A model generated the notes under the pieces. It ran no database searches and was not told the origin of the DNA. It worked only from the letters and a program-made list of their open reading frames with translations. The translations under genes and the position numbers were made by a program. This document shows, one piece after another, positions 1 through 14,300 of a stretch of 64,000 bases of DNA; position 1 is the stretch's first letter, and each line of letters opens with the position of its first letter. This DNA is from Colletes latitarsis (Eukaryota > Arthropoda > Insecta > Hymenoptera > Colletidae): positions 19,097,501 to 19,161,500 of the forward strand of contig NC_135137.1 of assembly GCF_051014445.1 (NCBI RefSeq), read 5' to 3'.

Positions 1-3000
1 GGTTTCGTCTAGGCTCTGCCCGCATCTGGCTCATGGTTTTGCCATCTTCGCATACTTGTTGGCCAGATCCTGGGTTTTGTTCGTGTTTGAATCACGTAGT
101 AATGTGGTAACACACTGGAGCAGTCAATTAAACCTGGTTTCGATCAATATTCTATAGGATAACACCGGTTAGGTCTGGGTTAGGTCTGGGATATGCGCCC
201 ATCTGGCTTATACTTTCGCCCTTTTCGCAAACTTCTTGGCCAGATCCTGGGTTTTTTTCGTGTTTGAATCACGTAGTAATGTGGTACCACATTGAAGCAG
301 TCAATTAAACCTGGTTTCGATCAATATTTTAGAGGATAACACCGGTTAGGTCTGGGTTAGGTCGGGGTTATGCCCGCACCTGGCTCATGATTTGGCTTTC
401 TTCGTAAATTTGTTGGCTAGATCCGGGGTTTTTTTCGGGTTTGAATCACGTAGTAATGTGGTACCACACAGCAACAGTCCACTAAACCTGGTTTCGGACA
501 GTATTTTAGAGGATAACACCGGTTAGGTCTGGGTTAGGTCTGGGTTATGTCAGCATCTGGCTCATGATTTGGCCTTCTTCGCATACTTGTTGGCCAGATC
601 CTGGGTTTTTTTCGTGCTTGAATCACGTTGTAATGTGGTACAACACTGAAGCTGTCAATTAAAACTGGTATCGATCAATATTTTAGAGGATTACACCGGT
701 TAGGTCTGGGTTAGGTCTGGGATATGCGCGCATCTGACTTATACTTTCGCCCTTTTCGCAAACTTGTTGGCTAGATTCTGGGTTTTTTTCGGGTTTGAAT
801 CACGTTGTAATGTGGTACCACACAGAAACAGTCCATTAAACCTGGATTCGGACAGTATTTTAGCCGATAACACCGGTTAGGTCTGGGTTTCGTCTAGGTT
901 CTGCCCGCATCTGGCTTATACTTTCGCCTTTTTCGCAAACTTGTTGGCCAGATCCTGGGTTTTTTTCGTGTTCGAATCACGTAGTAATGTGGTACCACAT
1001 TGAAGCAGTCAATTAAACCTCGTTTCGATCAATATTTTAGTGGATACCACCGGTTAGGTCTGGGTTATGACCGCATCTGGCTCATGATTTGGCCTTCTTC
1101 GCATACTTGTTGGCCAGATCCTGGGTTTTTTTCGTGTTTGAATCACGTAGTAATGTGGTAACACACTGGAGCAGTCAATTAAACCTGGTTTCGATCAATA
1201 TTCTATAGGATAACACCGGTTGGGTCTGGGTTAGGTCTGGGATATGCGCCCATCTGGCTTATACTTTCGCCCTTTTCGCAAACTTCTTGGCCAGATCCTG
1301 GGTTTCTTTCGTGTTTGAATCACGTAGTAATGTGGTACAACACTGAAGCAGTCAATTAAACCTGGTTTCGATCGATATTTTAGAGGATAACACCGGTTAG
1401 GTCTGGGATATGCGCGCATCTGGCTTATACTTTCGCCTTTTTCGCAAACTTGTTGGCTAGATCCTGGGTTTTTTTCGGGTTTGAATTTCGTAGTAATGTG
1501 GTACCACACAGAAACAGTCCATTAAACCTGGTTTCAGACAGTATTTTAGAGGATAACACCGGTTAGGTATGGGTTTCGTCTGGGTTATGCCCGCATCAGG
1601 CTCATGATTTTGCCTTCTTCGCATACTTGTTGGCCAGATCCTGGGTTTTTTTCGTGTTTGAATCACGTAGTAATGTGGTAACACACTGAAGCAGTCAATT
1701 AAACCTGGTTTCGATCAATATTCTAGAGGATAACACCGGTTAGGTGTGGGTTAGGTCTGGGTTATGCCCGCATCTGGCTCATGATTTGACCTTCTTCGCA
1801 TACTTGTTGGCCAGATCCTGGGTTTTTTTCGTGTTTGAATCACGTAGTAATGTGGTAACACACTGAAGCAGTCAATTAAACCTGGTTTCGATCAATGTTT
1901 TAGAGGATAACACCGGTTAGGTCTGGGATATGCGCCCATCTGTCTTATACTTTCGCCTTTTTCGCAAACTTGTTGGCCAGATCCTAGGTTTTTTTCGTGT
2001 TTGAATCACGTAGTAATGTGGTACCACATTGAAGCAGTCAATTAAACTTGGTTTCGATCAATATTTTAGAGGATAACACCGGTTAGGTCTGGGTTAGGTC
2101 TGGGATATGCGCGCATCTGACTTATACATTCGCCCTTTTCGCAAACTTGTTGGTTAGATTCTGGGTTTTTTTCGGGTTTGAATCACGTAGTAATGTGGTA
2201 CCACACAGAAACATTCCATTAAAAATGGATTCGGACAGTATTTTAGCCGATAACACCGGTTAGGTCTGGGTTTCGTCTAGGTTCTGCCCGCATCTTGCTC
2301 ATGATTTCGCCTTCTTCGCATACTTGTTGGCCAGATCCTGGGTTCTCATCGTGTTTGAATCACGTAGTAATGTGGTAACACTCTGAAGCAGTCAATTAAA
2401 CCTGGTTTCGATCAATATTTTAGAGGATACCACCGGTTAGGTCTGGGTTTGGTCTGGGTTATGCCCGCATCTGGCTTATACTTTCTCCTTTTTCGCAAAC
2501 TTGTTGGCCAGATCCTGGGTTTTTTTCGTGTTTCAATCACATAGTAATGTGGTAACACACTGTAGCAGTCAATTAAACCTGGTTTCGATCAATATTTTAG
2601 AGGATAACACCGGTTAGGTCCGGGTTAGGTCTGGGATATGCGGCCCATCTGGCTTATACTTTCGCCTTTTCGCAAACTGCTTGGCCAGATCCTGGGTTTT
2701 TTTCGTGTTTGAATCACGTAGTAATGTGGTACCACATTGAAGCAGTCAATTAAACCTGGTTTCGATCAATATTTTAGAGGATAACACCGGTTAGGTCTGG
2801 GTTAGGTCTGGGTTATGCCCGCATCTGGCTCATGATTTGGCCTTCTTCGCATACTTGTTGGCCAGATCTTGGGTTTTTTTCGTGTTTGAATCACGTTGTA
2901 ATGTGGTACAACACTGTAGCAGTCAATTAAAACTGGTTTCGATCAATATTTTAGAGGATTACACCGGTTAGGTCTGGGATATGCGCCCATCTGGCTTATA

Positions 3001-3384
3001 CTTTCGCCTTTTTCGCAAACTTGTTGGCCAGATCCTGGGTTTTTTTTTTTTCGTGTTTGAATCACGTAGTAATGTGGTACCACATTGAAGCAGTCAATTA
3101 AATCTGGTTTCGATCAATATTTTAGAGGATAACACCGGTTAGGTCTGGGTTAGGTCTGGGTTATGCCCGCATCTGGTTCATGATTTGGCCTTCTTCGCAT
3201 ACTTGCTGGCGAGATCCTGGGTTTTTTTCGGGTTTGAATCACGTAGTAATGTGGTACCACTCAGAAACAGTCCATTAAACCTGGATTCGATCAATATTTT
3301 AGAGGATAACACCGGTTAGGTCTGGGTGAGGTCTGGGATATGCCCGCATCTGGCTCATGATTTGGCCTTCTTCGCATACTTGTT

Positions 3385-6300
3385 GGCCAGATCCTGGGTT
3401 TTTTTTCGTGTTTGAATCACGTAGTAATGTGGTAACACACTGAAGCAGTCAATTAAACCTGGATTCGATCATTATTTTCGAGGATAACACCGGTTAGGTC
3501 TGGGTTAGGTCTGGGATATGCGCGCATCTGGCTTATACTTTCGCCTATTTCGCAAACCTGTTGGCGAGATCCTGGGTTTTTTTCGTCTTTGAATCACGTA
3601 GTAATGTGGTACCACACAGAAACAGTCCATTAAACCTGGGTTCGATCAATATTTTAGAGGATAACACCGGTTAGGTCTGGGTGAGGTCTGGGATATGCCC
3701 GCATCTGGCTCATGATTTGCCCTTCTTCGCATACTTGTTGGCCAGATCCTGGGTTTTTTTTATTTTTCGTGTTTGAATCACGTAGTAATGTGGTATCACA
3801 CTGAAGCAGTCAATTAAACCTGGTTTCGGACAGTATTTTAGCCGATAACACCGGTTAGGTCTGGGTTTCGTCTAGGTTCTGCCCGCATCTGGGTCATGAT
3901 TTTGCCTTCTTCGCATACTTGTTGGCCAGATCCTGGGTTTTTTTCGTGTTTGAATCACGTAGTAATGTGGTAACATACTGAAGCAATCAATTCAACCTGG
4001 TTTCGATCAATGTTTTAGAGGATAACACCGGTTAGGTCTGGGTTAGGTCTGGGATATGCGCCCATCTGGCTTATACTTTCGCCTTTTTCGCAAACTTGTT
4101 GGCCAGATCCTGGGTTTTTTTTCGTGTTTGAATCACGTAGTAATGTGTTAACACACTGAAGCAGTCAATTAAACCTGGATTCGATCATTATTTTCGAGGA
4201 TAACACCGGTTAGGTCTGGGTTAGGTCTGGGATATGCGCGCATCTGGCTTATACTTTCGCCTTTTTCGCAATCTTGTTCGCCAGATCCTTGGTTTTTTTC
4301 GTGTTTGAATCACGTAGTAATGTGGTACAACACTGAAGCAGTCAATTAAACCTGGTTTCGATCAATATTTTAGAGGATAACACCGGTTAGGTCTGGGATA
4401 TGCGCGCATCTGGCTTATACTTTCCCCTTTTTCGCAAACTTGTTGGCTAGATCCTGGGTTTTTTTCGGGTTTGAATCTCGTAGTAATGTGGTACCACACA
4501 GCAACAGTCCATTAAACCTGGTTTCAGACAGTATTTTAGAGGATAACACCGGTTAGGTGTGGGTTTCGTCTGGGTTACGCCCGCATCAGGCTCATGATTT
4601 TGCCTTCTTCGCATACTTGTTGGCCAGATTCTGAGTTTTTTTCGTGTTTGAATCACGTAGTAATGTGGTAACACACTGAAGCAGTCAATTAAACCTGGTT
4701 TCGATCAATATTTCAGAGGATAACACCGGTTAGGTCTGGGTTAGGTCGGGGTTATGCCCGCACCTGGCTCATGATTTGGCTTTCTTCGTAAATTTGTTGG
4801 CTAGATCCGGGGTTTTTTTCGGGTTTGAATCACGTAGTAATGTGGTACCACACAGAAACAGTCCACTAAACCTGGTTTCGGACAGTATTTTAGAGGATAA
4901 CACCGGTTAGGTCTGGGTTTCGTCTGGGTTACGCCCGCATCAGGCTCATGATTTTGCCTTCTTCGCATACTTGTTGGCCAGATTCTGAGTTTTTTTCGTG
5001 TTTGAATCACGTAGTAATGTGGTAACACACTGAAGCAGTCAATTAAACCTGGTTTCGATCAATATTTTAGAGGATAACACCGGTTAGGTCTGGGTTAGTT
5101 CTGGGATATGCGCCCATCTGGCTTATACTTTCGCATTTTCGCAAACTTGTTGGCCAGATCCTGGGTTTTTTTCGTGTTTGAATCACGTAGTAATGTGGTA
5201 CCACATTGAAGCAGTCAATTAAACCTGGTTTCGATCAATATTTTGGAGGATAACACCGGTTAGGTCTGGGTTAGGTCTGGGATATGCGCGCATCTGACTT
5301 ATACTTTCGCCCTTTTCGCAAACTTGTTGGCTAGATTCTGGGTTTTTTTCGGGTTTGAATCACGTAGTAATGTGGTACCACACAGAAACAGTCCATTAAA
5401 CCTGGATTCGGACAGTATTTTAGCCGATAACACCGGTTAGGTCTGGGTTTCGTCTAGGCTCTGCCCGCATCTGGCTCATGGTTTTGCCATCTTCGCATAC
5501 TTGTTGGCCAGATCCTGGCTTTTTTCGTGTTTGAATCACGTAGTAATGTGGTAACACACTGGAGCAGCCAATTAAACCTGGTTTCGATTAATATTCTATA
5601 GGATAACACCGGTTAGGTCTGGGTTAGGTCTGGGATATGCGCCCATCTGGCTTATACTTTCGCCCTTTTCGCAAACTTCTTGGCCAGATCCTGGGTTTTT
5701 TTCGTGTTTGAATCACGTTGTAATGTGGTACCACATTGAAGCAGTCAATTAAACCTGGTTTCGATCAATATTTTAGAGGATAACACCGGTTAGGTCAGGG
5801 TTAGGTCTGGGTTATGCCAGCATCTGGCTCATGATTTGGCCTTCTTCGCATACTTGTTGGCCAGATCCTGGGTTTTTTTCGTGCTTGAATCACGTTGTAA
5901 TTTGGTACAACACTGAAGCTGTCAATTAAAACTGGTTTCGATCAATATTTTAGAGGATTACACCGGTTAGGTCTGGGTTAGGTCTGGGATATGCGCGCAT
6001 CTGACTTATACTTTCGCCCTTTTCGCAAACTTGTTGGCTAGATTCTGGGTTTTTTTCGGGTTTGAATCACGTAGTAATGTGGTACCACACAGAAACAGTC
6101 CATTAAACCTGGATTCGGACAGTATTTTAGCCGATAACACCGGTTAGGTCTGGGTTTCGTCTAGGTTCTGCCCGCATCTGGCTTATACTTTCGCCTTTTT
6201 CGCAAACTTGTTGGCCAGATCCTGGGTTTTTTTCGTGTTCGAATCACGTAGTAATGTGGTACCACATTGAAGCAGTCAATTAAACCTCGTTTCGATCAAT

Positions 6301-6660
6301 ATTTTAGAGGATACCACCGGTTAGGTCTGGGTTATGACCGCATCTGGCTCATGATTTGGCCTTCTTCGCATACTTGTTGGCCAGATCCTGGGTTTTTTTC
6401 GTGTTTGAATCACGTAGTAATGTGGTAACACACTGGAGCAGTCAATTAGACCTGGTTTCGATCAATATTCTATAGGATAACACCGGTTAGGTCTGGGTTA
6501 GGTCTGGGATATGCGCCCATCTGGCTTATACTTTCGCCCTTTTCGCAAACTTCTTGGCCAGATCCTGGGTTTTTTTCGTGGTTTGAATCACGTAGTAATG
6601 TGGTACCACATTGAAGCAGTCAATTAAACCTGGTTTCGATCAATATTTTAGAGGATACCA
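3385..6660 (+). repeat. 3.27-kb satellite block, copy 1 (partner at 7243-10517)
   Basis: Runs parallel to 7243-10517 at a constant distance of 3857 bp. Rare markers shared by both copies include the T run interrupted by TATTTTTCG (3752 and 7610), TTCAACCTGG, the GATCATTATTTTCGAGG variant and CGTGGTTTG near the end (6578 and 10435). Only a few base differences are visible, which indicates a recent duplication. Borders are by eye. Confidence 0.88.
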
Positions 6661-7242
6661 CCGGTTAGGTCTGGGTTATGACCGCATCTGGCTCATGATT
6701 TGGCCTTCTTCGCATACTTGTTGGCCAGATCCAGGTTTCTTTTCGTGTTTGAATCACGTAGTAATGTGGTACAACACTGAAGCAGTCAATTAAACCTGGT
6801 TTCGATCGATATTTTAGAGGATAACACCGGTTAGGTCTGGGATATGCGCGCATCTGGCTTATACTTTCGCCTTTTTCGCAAACTTGTTGGCTAGATCCTG
6901 GGTTTTTTTCGGGTTTGAATTTCGTAGTAATGTGGTACCACACAGAAACAGTCCATTAAACCTGGATTCGGACAGTATTTTAGCCGATAACACCGGTTAG
7001 GTCTGGGTTTCGTCTAGGCTCTGCCCGCATCTGGCTCATGGTTTTGCCATCTTCGCATACTTGTTGGCCAGATCCTGGCTTTTTTCGTGTTTGAATCACG
7101 TAGTAATGTGGTAACACACTGGAGCAGCCAATTAAACCTGGTTTCGATTAATATTCTATAGGATAACACCGGTTAGGTCTGGGTTAGGTCTGGGATATGC
7201 GCCCATCTGGCTTATACTTTCGCCCTTTTCGCAAACTTCTTG

Positions 7243-10200
7243 GCCAGATCCTGGGTTTTTTTTCGTGTTTGAATCACGTAGTAATGTGGTAACACACTGA
7301 AGCAGTCAATTAAACCTGGATTCGATCATTATTTTCGAGGATAACACCGGTTAGGTCTGGGTTAGGTCTGGGATATGCGCGCATCTGGCTTATACTTTCG
7401 CCTATTTCGCAAACCTGTTGGCGAGATCCTGGGTTTTTTTCGTCTTTGAATCACGTAGTAATGTGGTACCACACAGAAACAGTCCATTAAACCTGGGTTC
7501 GATCAATATTTTAGAGGATAACACCGGTTAGGTCTGGGTGAGGTCTGGGATATGCCCGCATCTGGCTCATGATTTGCCCTTCTTCGCATACTTGTTGGCC
7601 AGATCCTGGGTTTTTTTTATTTTTCGTGTTTGAATCACGTAGTAATGTGGTATCACACTGAAGCAGTCAATTAAACCTGGTTTCGGACAGTATTTTAGCC
7701 GATAACACCGGTTAGGTCTGGGTTTCGTCTAGGTTCTGCCCGCATCTGGGTCATGATTTTGCCTTCTTCGCATACTTGTTGGCCAGATCCTGGGTTTTTT
7801 TCGTGTTTGAATCACGTAGTAATGTGGTAACATACTGAAGCAATCAATTCAACCTGGTTTCGATCAATGTTTTAGAGGATAACACCGGTTAGGTCTGGGT
7901 TAGGTCTGGGATATGCGCCCATCTGGCTAATACTTTCGCCTTTTTCGCAAACTTGTTGGCCAGATCCTGGGTTTTTTTTCGTGTTTGAATCACGTAGTAA
8001 TGTGTTAACACACTGAAGCAGTCAATTAAACCTGGATTCGATCATTATTTTCGAGGATAACACCGGTTAGGTCTGGGTTAGGTCTGGGATATGCGCGCAT
8101 CTGGCTTATACTTTCGCCTTTTTCGCAATCTTGTTCGCCAGATCCTGGGTTTTTTTCGTGTTTGAATCACGTAGTAATGTGGTACAACACTGAAGCAGTC
8201 AATTAAACCTGGTTTCGATCAATATTTTAGAGGATAACAACGGTTAGGTCTGGGATATGCGCGCATCTGGCTTATACTTTCCCCTTTTTCGCAAACTTGT
8301 TGGCTAGATCCTGGGTTTTTTTCGGGTTTGAATCTCGTAGTAATGTGGTACCACACAGCAACAGTCCATTAAACCTGGTTTCAGACAGTATTTTAGAGGA
8401 TAACACCGGTTAGGTGTGGGTTTCGTCTGGGTTACGCCCGCATCAGGCTCATGATTTTGCCTTCTTCGCATACTTGTTGGCCAGATTCTGAGTTTTTTTC
8501 GTGTTTGAATCACGTAGTAATGTGGTAACACACTGAAGCAGTCAATTAAACCTGGTTTCGATCAATATTTCAGAGGATAACACCGGTTAGGTCTGGGTTA
8601 GGTCGGGGTTATGCCCGCACCTGGCTCATGATTTGGCTTTCTTCGTAAATTTGTTGGCTAGATCCGGGGTTTTTTTCGGGTTTGAATCACGTAGTAATGT
8701 GGTACCACACAGAAACAGTCCACTAAACCTGGTTTCGGACAGTATTTTAGAGGATAACACCGGTTAGGTCTGGGTTTCGTCTGGGTTACGCCCGCATCAG
8801 GCTCATGATTTTGCCTTCTTCGCATACTTGTTGGCCAGATTCTGAGTTTTTTTCGTGTTTGAATCACGTAGTAATGTGGTAACACACTGAAGCAGTCAAT
8901 TAAACCTGGTTTCGATCAATATTTTAGAGGATAACACCGGTTAGGTCTGGGTTAGTTCTGGGATATGCGCCCATCTGGCTTATACTTTCGCATTTTCGCA
9001 AACTTGTTGGCCAGATCCTGGGTTTTTTTCGTGTTTGAATCACGTAGTAATGTGGTACCACATTGAAGCAGTCAATTAAACCTGGTTTCGATCAATATTT
9101 TGGAGGATAACACCGGTTAGGTCTGGGTTAGGTCTGGGATATGCGCGCATCTGACTTATACTTTCGCCCTTTTCGCAAACTTGTTGGCTAGATTCTGGGT
9201 TTTTTTCGGGTTTGAATCACGTAGTAATGTGGTACCACACAGAAACAGTCCATTAAACCTGGATTCGGACAGTATTTTAGCCGATAACACCGGTTAGGTC
9301 TGGGTTTCGTCTAGGCTCTGCCCGCATCTGGCTCATGGTTTTGCCATCTTCGCATACTTGTTGGCCAGATCCTGGCTTTTTTCGTGTTTGAATCACGTAG
9401 TAATGTGGTAACACACTGGAGCAGCCAATTAAACCTGGTTTCGATTAATATTCTATAGGATAACACCGGTTAGGTCTGGGTTAGGTCTGGGATATGCGCC
9501 CATCTGGCTTATACTTTCGCCCTTTTCGCAAACTTCTTGGCCAGATCCTGGGTTTTTTTCGTGTTTGAATCACGTTGTAATGTGGTACCACATTGAAGCA
9601 GTCAATTAAACCTGGTTTCGATCAATATTTTAGAGGATAACACCGGTTAGGTCTGGGTTAGGTCTGGGTTATGCCAGCATCTGGCTCATGATTTGGCCTT
9701 CTTCGCATACTTGTTGGCCAGATCCTGGGTTTTTTTCGTGCTTGAATCACGTTGTAATTTGGTACAACACTGAAGCTGTCAATTGAAACTGGTTTCGATC
9801 AATATTTTAGAGGATTACACCGGTTAGGTCTGGGTTAGGTCTGGGATATGCGCGCATCTGACTTATACTTTCGCCCTTTTCGCAAACTTGTTGGCTAGAT
9901 TCTGGGTTTTTTTCGGGTTTGAATCACGTAGTAATGTGGTACCACACAGAAACAGTCCATTAAACCTGGATTCGGACAGTATTTTAGCCGATAACACCGG
10001 TTAGGTCTGGGTTTCGTCTAGGTTCTGCCCGCATCTGGCTTATACTTTCGCCTTTTTCGCAAACTTGTTGGCCAGATCCTGGGTTTTTTTCGTGTTCGAA
10101 TCACGTAGTAATGTGGTACCACATTGAAGCAGTCAATTAAACCTCGTTTCGATCAATATTTTAGAGGATACCACCGGTTAGGTCTGGGTTATGACCGCAT

Positions 10201-10517
10201 CTGGCTCATGATTTGGCCTTCTTCGCATACTTGTTGGCCAGATCCTGGGTTTTTTTCGTGTTTGAATCACGTAGTAATGTGGTAACACACTGGAGCAGTC
10301 AATTAAACCTGGTTTCGATCAATATTCTATAGGATAACACCGGTTAGGTCTGGGTTAGGTCTGGGATATGCGCCCATCTGGCTTATACTTTCGCCCTTTT
10401 CGCAAACTTCTTGGCCAGATCCTGGGTTTTTTTCGTGGTTTGAATCACGTAGTAATGTGGTACCACATTGAAGCAGTCAATTAAACCTGGTTTCGATCAA
10501 TATTTTAGAGGATAACA
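7243..10517 (+). repeat. 3.27-kb satellite block, copy 2
   Basis: Copy of 3385-6660. About 583 bp of other monomers lie between the two. The end of this block is copied again directly downstream. Confidence 0.88.
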
Positions 10518-11392
10518 CCGGTTAGGTCTGGGTTAGGTCTGGGTTATGCCAGCATCTGGCTCATGATTTGGCCTTCTTCGCATACTTGTTGGCCAGATCC
10601 TGGGTTTTTTTCGTGCTTGAATCACGTTGTAATTTGGTACAACACTGAAGCTGTCAATTAAAACTGGTTTCGATCAATATTTTAGAGGATTACACCGGTT
10701 AGGTCTGGGTTAGGTCTGGGATATGCGCGCATCTGACTTATACTTTCGCCCTTTTCGCAAACTTGTTGGCTAGATTCTGGGTTTTTTTCGGGTTTGAATC
10801 ACGTAGTAATGTGGTACCACACAGAAACAGTCCATTAAACCTGGATTCGGACAGTATTTTAGCCGATAACACCGGTTAGGTCTGGGTTTCGTCTAGGTTC
10901 TGCCCGCATCTGGCTTATACTTTCGCCTTTTTCGCAAACTTGTTGGCCAGATCCTGGGTTTTTTTCGTGTTCGAATCACGTAGTAATGTGGTACCACATT
11001 GAAGCAGTCAATTAAACCTCGTTTCGATCAATATTTTAGAGGATACCACCGGTTAGGTCTGGGTTATGACCGCATCTGGCTCATGATTTGGCCTTCTTCG
11101 CATACTTGTTGGCCAGATCCTGGGTTTTTTTCGTGTTTGAATCACGTAGTAATGTGGTAACTCACTGGAGCAGTCAATTAAACCTGGTTTCGATCAATAT
11201 TCTATAGGATAACACCGGTTAGGTCTGGGTTAGGTCTGGGATATGCGCCCATCTGGCTTATACTTTCGCCCTTTTCGCAAACTTCTTGGCCAGATCCTGG
11301 GTTTTTTTCGTGGTTTGAATCACGTAGTAATGTGGTACCACATTGAAGCAGTCAATTAAACCTGGTTTCGATCAATATTTTAGAGGATACCA
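9643..11392 (+). repeat. Tandem duplication of an 875-bp five-monomer unit
   Basis: Units 9643-10517 and 10518-11392 carry the same ordered monomers: GTTATGCCAGC, then the GACTTATAC type, the TAGCCGATAAC type, the GACCGCATC type and the CGTGGTTTG type. The sequence after it (11397-11692) matches 6665-6960 at a distance of 4732, which equals 3857 plus 875. The unit was therefore added after the larger duplication. Confidence 0.85.
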
Positions 11393-14300
11393 CCGGTTAG
11401 GTCTGGGTTATGACCGCATCTGGCTCATGATTTGGCCTTCTTCGCATACTTGTTGGCCAGATCCAGGTTTTTTTTCGTGTTTGAATCACGTAGTAATGTG
11501 GTACAACACTGAAGCAGTCAATTAAACCTGGTTTCGATCGATATTTTAGAGGATAACACCGGTTAGGTCTGGGATATGCGCGCATCTGGCTTATACTTTC
11601 GCCTTTTTCGCAAACTTGTTGGCTAGATCCTGGGTTTTTTTCGGGTTTGAATTTCGTAGTAATGTGGTACCACACAGAAACAGTCCATTAAACCTGGTTT
11701 CAGACAGTATTTTAGAGGATAACACCGGTTAGGTATGGGTTTCGTCTGGGTTATGCCCGCATCAGGCTCATGATTTGGCCTTCTTCGCATACTTGTTGGC
11801 CAGATCCTGGGTTTTTTTCGTGTTTGAATCACGTAGTAATGTGGTAACACACTGAAGCAGTCAATTAAACCTGGCTTCGATCAATATTTTAGAGGATAAC
11901 ACCGGTTAGGTCTGGGTTAGATCTGGGTTATAACCGCATCTGGCTCTTGATTTGGCCTTCTTCGCATACTTGTTGGCCAGATCCTGGGTTTTTTCGTGTT
12001 TGAATCACGTAGTAATGTGGTAACACACTGAAGCAGTCAATTAAACCTGGTTTCGATCAATATTTTTGAGGATAACACCGGTTAGGTCTGGGTTAGGTCT
12101 GGGATATGCCCGCACCTGGCTAATGATTTTGCCTTCATCGCATACTTGTTGGCCAGATCCTGGGGTTTTTTCGTGTTTGAATCACGTAGTAATGTGGTAA
12201 CACACTGAAGCAGTCAATTAAACCTGGTTTCGACCAATATTTTAGAGGATAACACCGGTTAGGTCTGCGTTAGGTCTGGGCTATGCGCCCATCTGGCTTA
12301 TACTTTCGCCTTTTTCGCAAACTTGTTGGCTAGATCCTGGGTTTTTTCGTTTTTGAATCACGTAGTAATGTGGTAACACACTGAAGCAGTTAATTAAACC
12401 TGGTATCGATCAATATTTTAGAGGATAACACCGGTTAGGTCTGGGATATGCGCGCATCTGGCTTATACTTTCGCCTTTTTCGCAAACTTGTTGGCTAGAT
12501 CCTGGGTTTTTTTTCGGGTTTGAATCTCGTAGTAATGTGGTACCACACAGAAACAGTCCATTAAACCTGGTTTCGGACAGTATTTTAGAGGATAACACCG
12601 GTTAGGTCTGGGTTAGGTCAGGGATATGCGCCCATCTGGCTTATACTTTCGCCATTTTCGCAAACTTGTTGGCCAGATCCTGGGTTTCTTTCGTGTTTGA
12701 ATCACGTAGTAATGTGGTAACACACTGAAGCAGTTAATTAAACCTGGTTTCGATCAATATTTTAGAGGATAACACCGGTTAGGTCTTGGATATGCGCGCA
12801 TCTGGCTTATACTTTCGCCTTTTTCGCAAACTTGTTGGCTAGATCCTGGGTTTTTTTTCGGGTTTGAATCTCGTAGTAATGTGGTACCACACAGAAACAG
12901 TCCATTAAACCTGGTTTCGATCAATATTTTAGAGGATAACACCGGTTAGGTCTGGGTTAGATCTGGGTTATAACCGCATCTGGCTCTTGATTTGGCCTTC
13001 TTCGCATACTTGTTGGCCAGATCCTGGGTTTTTTCGTGTTTGAATCACGTAGTAATGTGGTAACACACTGAAGCAGTCAATTAAACCTGGTTTCGATCAA
13101 TATTTTTGAGGATAACACCGGTTAGGTCTGGGTTAGGTCTGGGATATGCGCGCATCTGGCTTATACTTTCGCCTTTTTCGAAAACTTGTTGGCCAGATCC
13201 TGGGTTTCTTTCGTGTTTGAATCACGTAGTAATGTGGTACAACACTGAAGCAGTCAATTAAACCTGGTATCGATCAATATTTTAGAGGGTAACACCGGTT
13301 AGGTCTGGGATATGCGCGCATCTGGCTTACACATTCGCCTTTTTCGCATACTTGTTGGCCAGATCCTGGGTTTTTTTCGTGTTTGAATCACGTAGTAATG
13401 TGGTAACACACTGAAGCAGTCAATTAGACCTGGTTTCGACCAATATTTTAGAGGATAACACCGGTTAGGTCTGCGTTAGGTCTGGGATATGCGCCCATCT
13501 GGCTTATACTTTCGCCATTTTCGCAAACTTGTTGGCTAGATCCTGGGTTTTTTCGTCTTTGAATCACGTAGTAATGTGGTAACACACTGAAGCAGTTAAT
13601 TAAACCTGGTTTCGATCAATATTTTAGAGGATAACACCGGTTAGGTCTTGGATATGCGCGCATCTGGCTTATACTTTCGCCTTTTTCGCAAACTTGTTGG
13701 CTAGATCCTGGGTTTTTTTTCGGGTTTGAATCTCGTAGTAATGTGGTACCACACAGAAACAGTCCATTAAACCTGGTTTCGGACAGTATTTTAGAGGATA
13801 ACACCGGTTAGGTCTGGGTTAGGTCTGGGTTATGCCCGCATCTGGCTAATGATTTTGCCTTCTTCGCATACTTGTTGGCCAGAACCTGGGTTTTTTTCGA
13901 GTTTGAATCACGTAGTAATGTGGTAACACACTGAAGCAGTCAATTAAACCTGGCTTCGATCAATATTTTAGAGGATAACACCGGTTAGGTATGGGATAGA
14001 TCTGGGTTATAACCGCATCTGGCTCTTGATTTGGCCTTCTTCGCATACTTGTTGGCCAGATCCTGGGTTTTTTCGTGTTTGAATCACGTAGTAATGTGGT
14101 AACACACTGAAGCAGTCAATTAAACCTGGTTTCGATCAATGTTTTACAGGATAACACCGGTTAGGTCTGGGTTAGGTCTTGGATATGCGCCCATCTGGCT
14201 TATACTTTCGCTTTTTTCACAAACTTGTTGGCCAGATCCTGGATTTTCTTCGTGTTTGAATCAAGTAGTGATGTGGTAACATACTGAAGCTGTCAATTCA

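Noticed and set aside
250..275. CENP-B box-like motif in TTTCGTGTTTGAATCACG
   Set aside because: The TTCG is present, but the spacing to the A and the CGGG core do not fit the CENP-B box. It does not support a centromeric role.
1231..1684. Small open frames of 60-100 codons throughout the satellite
   Set aside because: They recur with the monomer, arise because 177 is a multiple of three, and differ only as the monomers differ. No protein family is recognisable.
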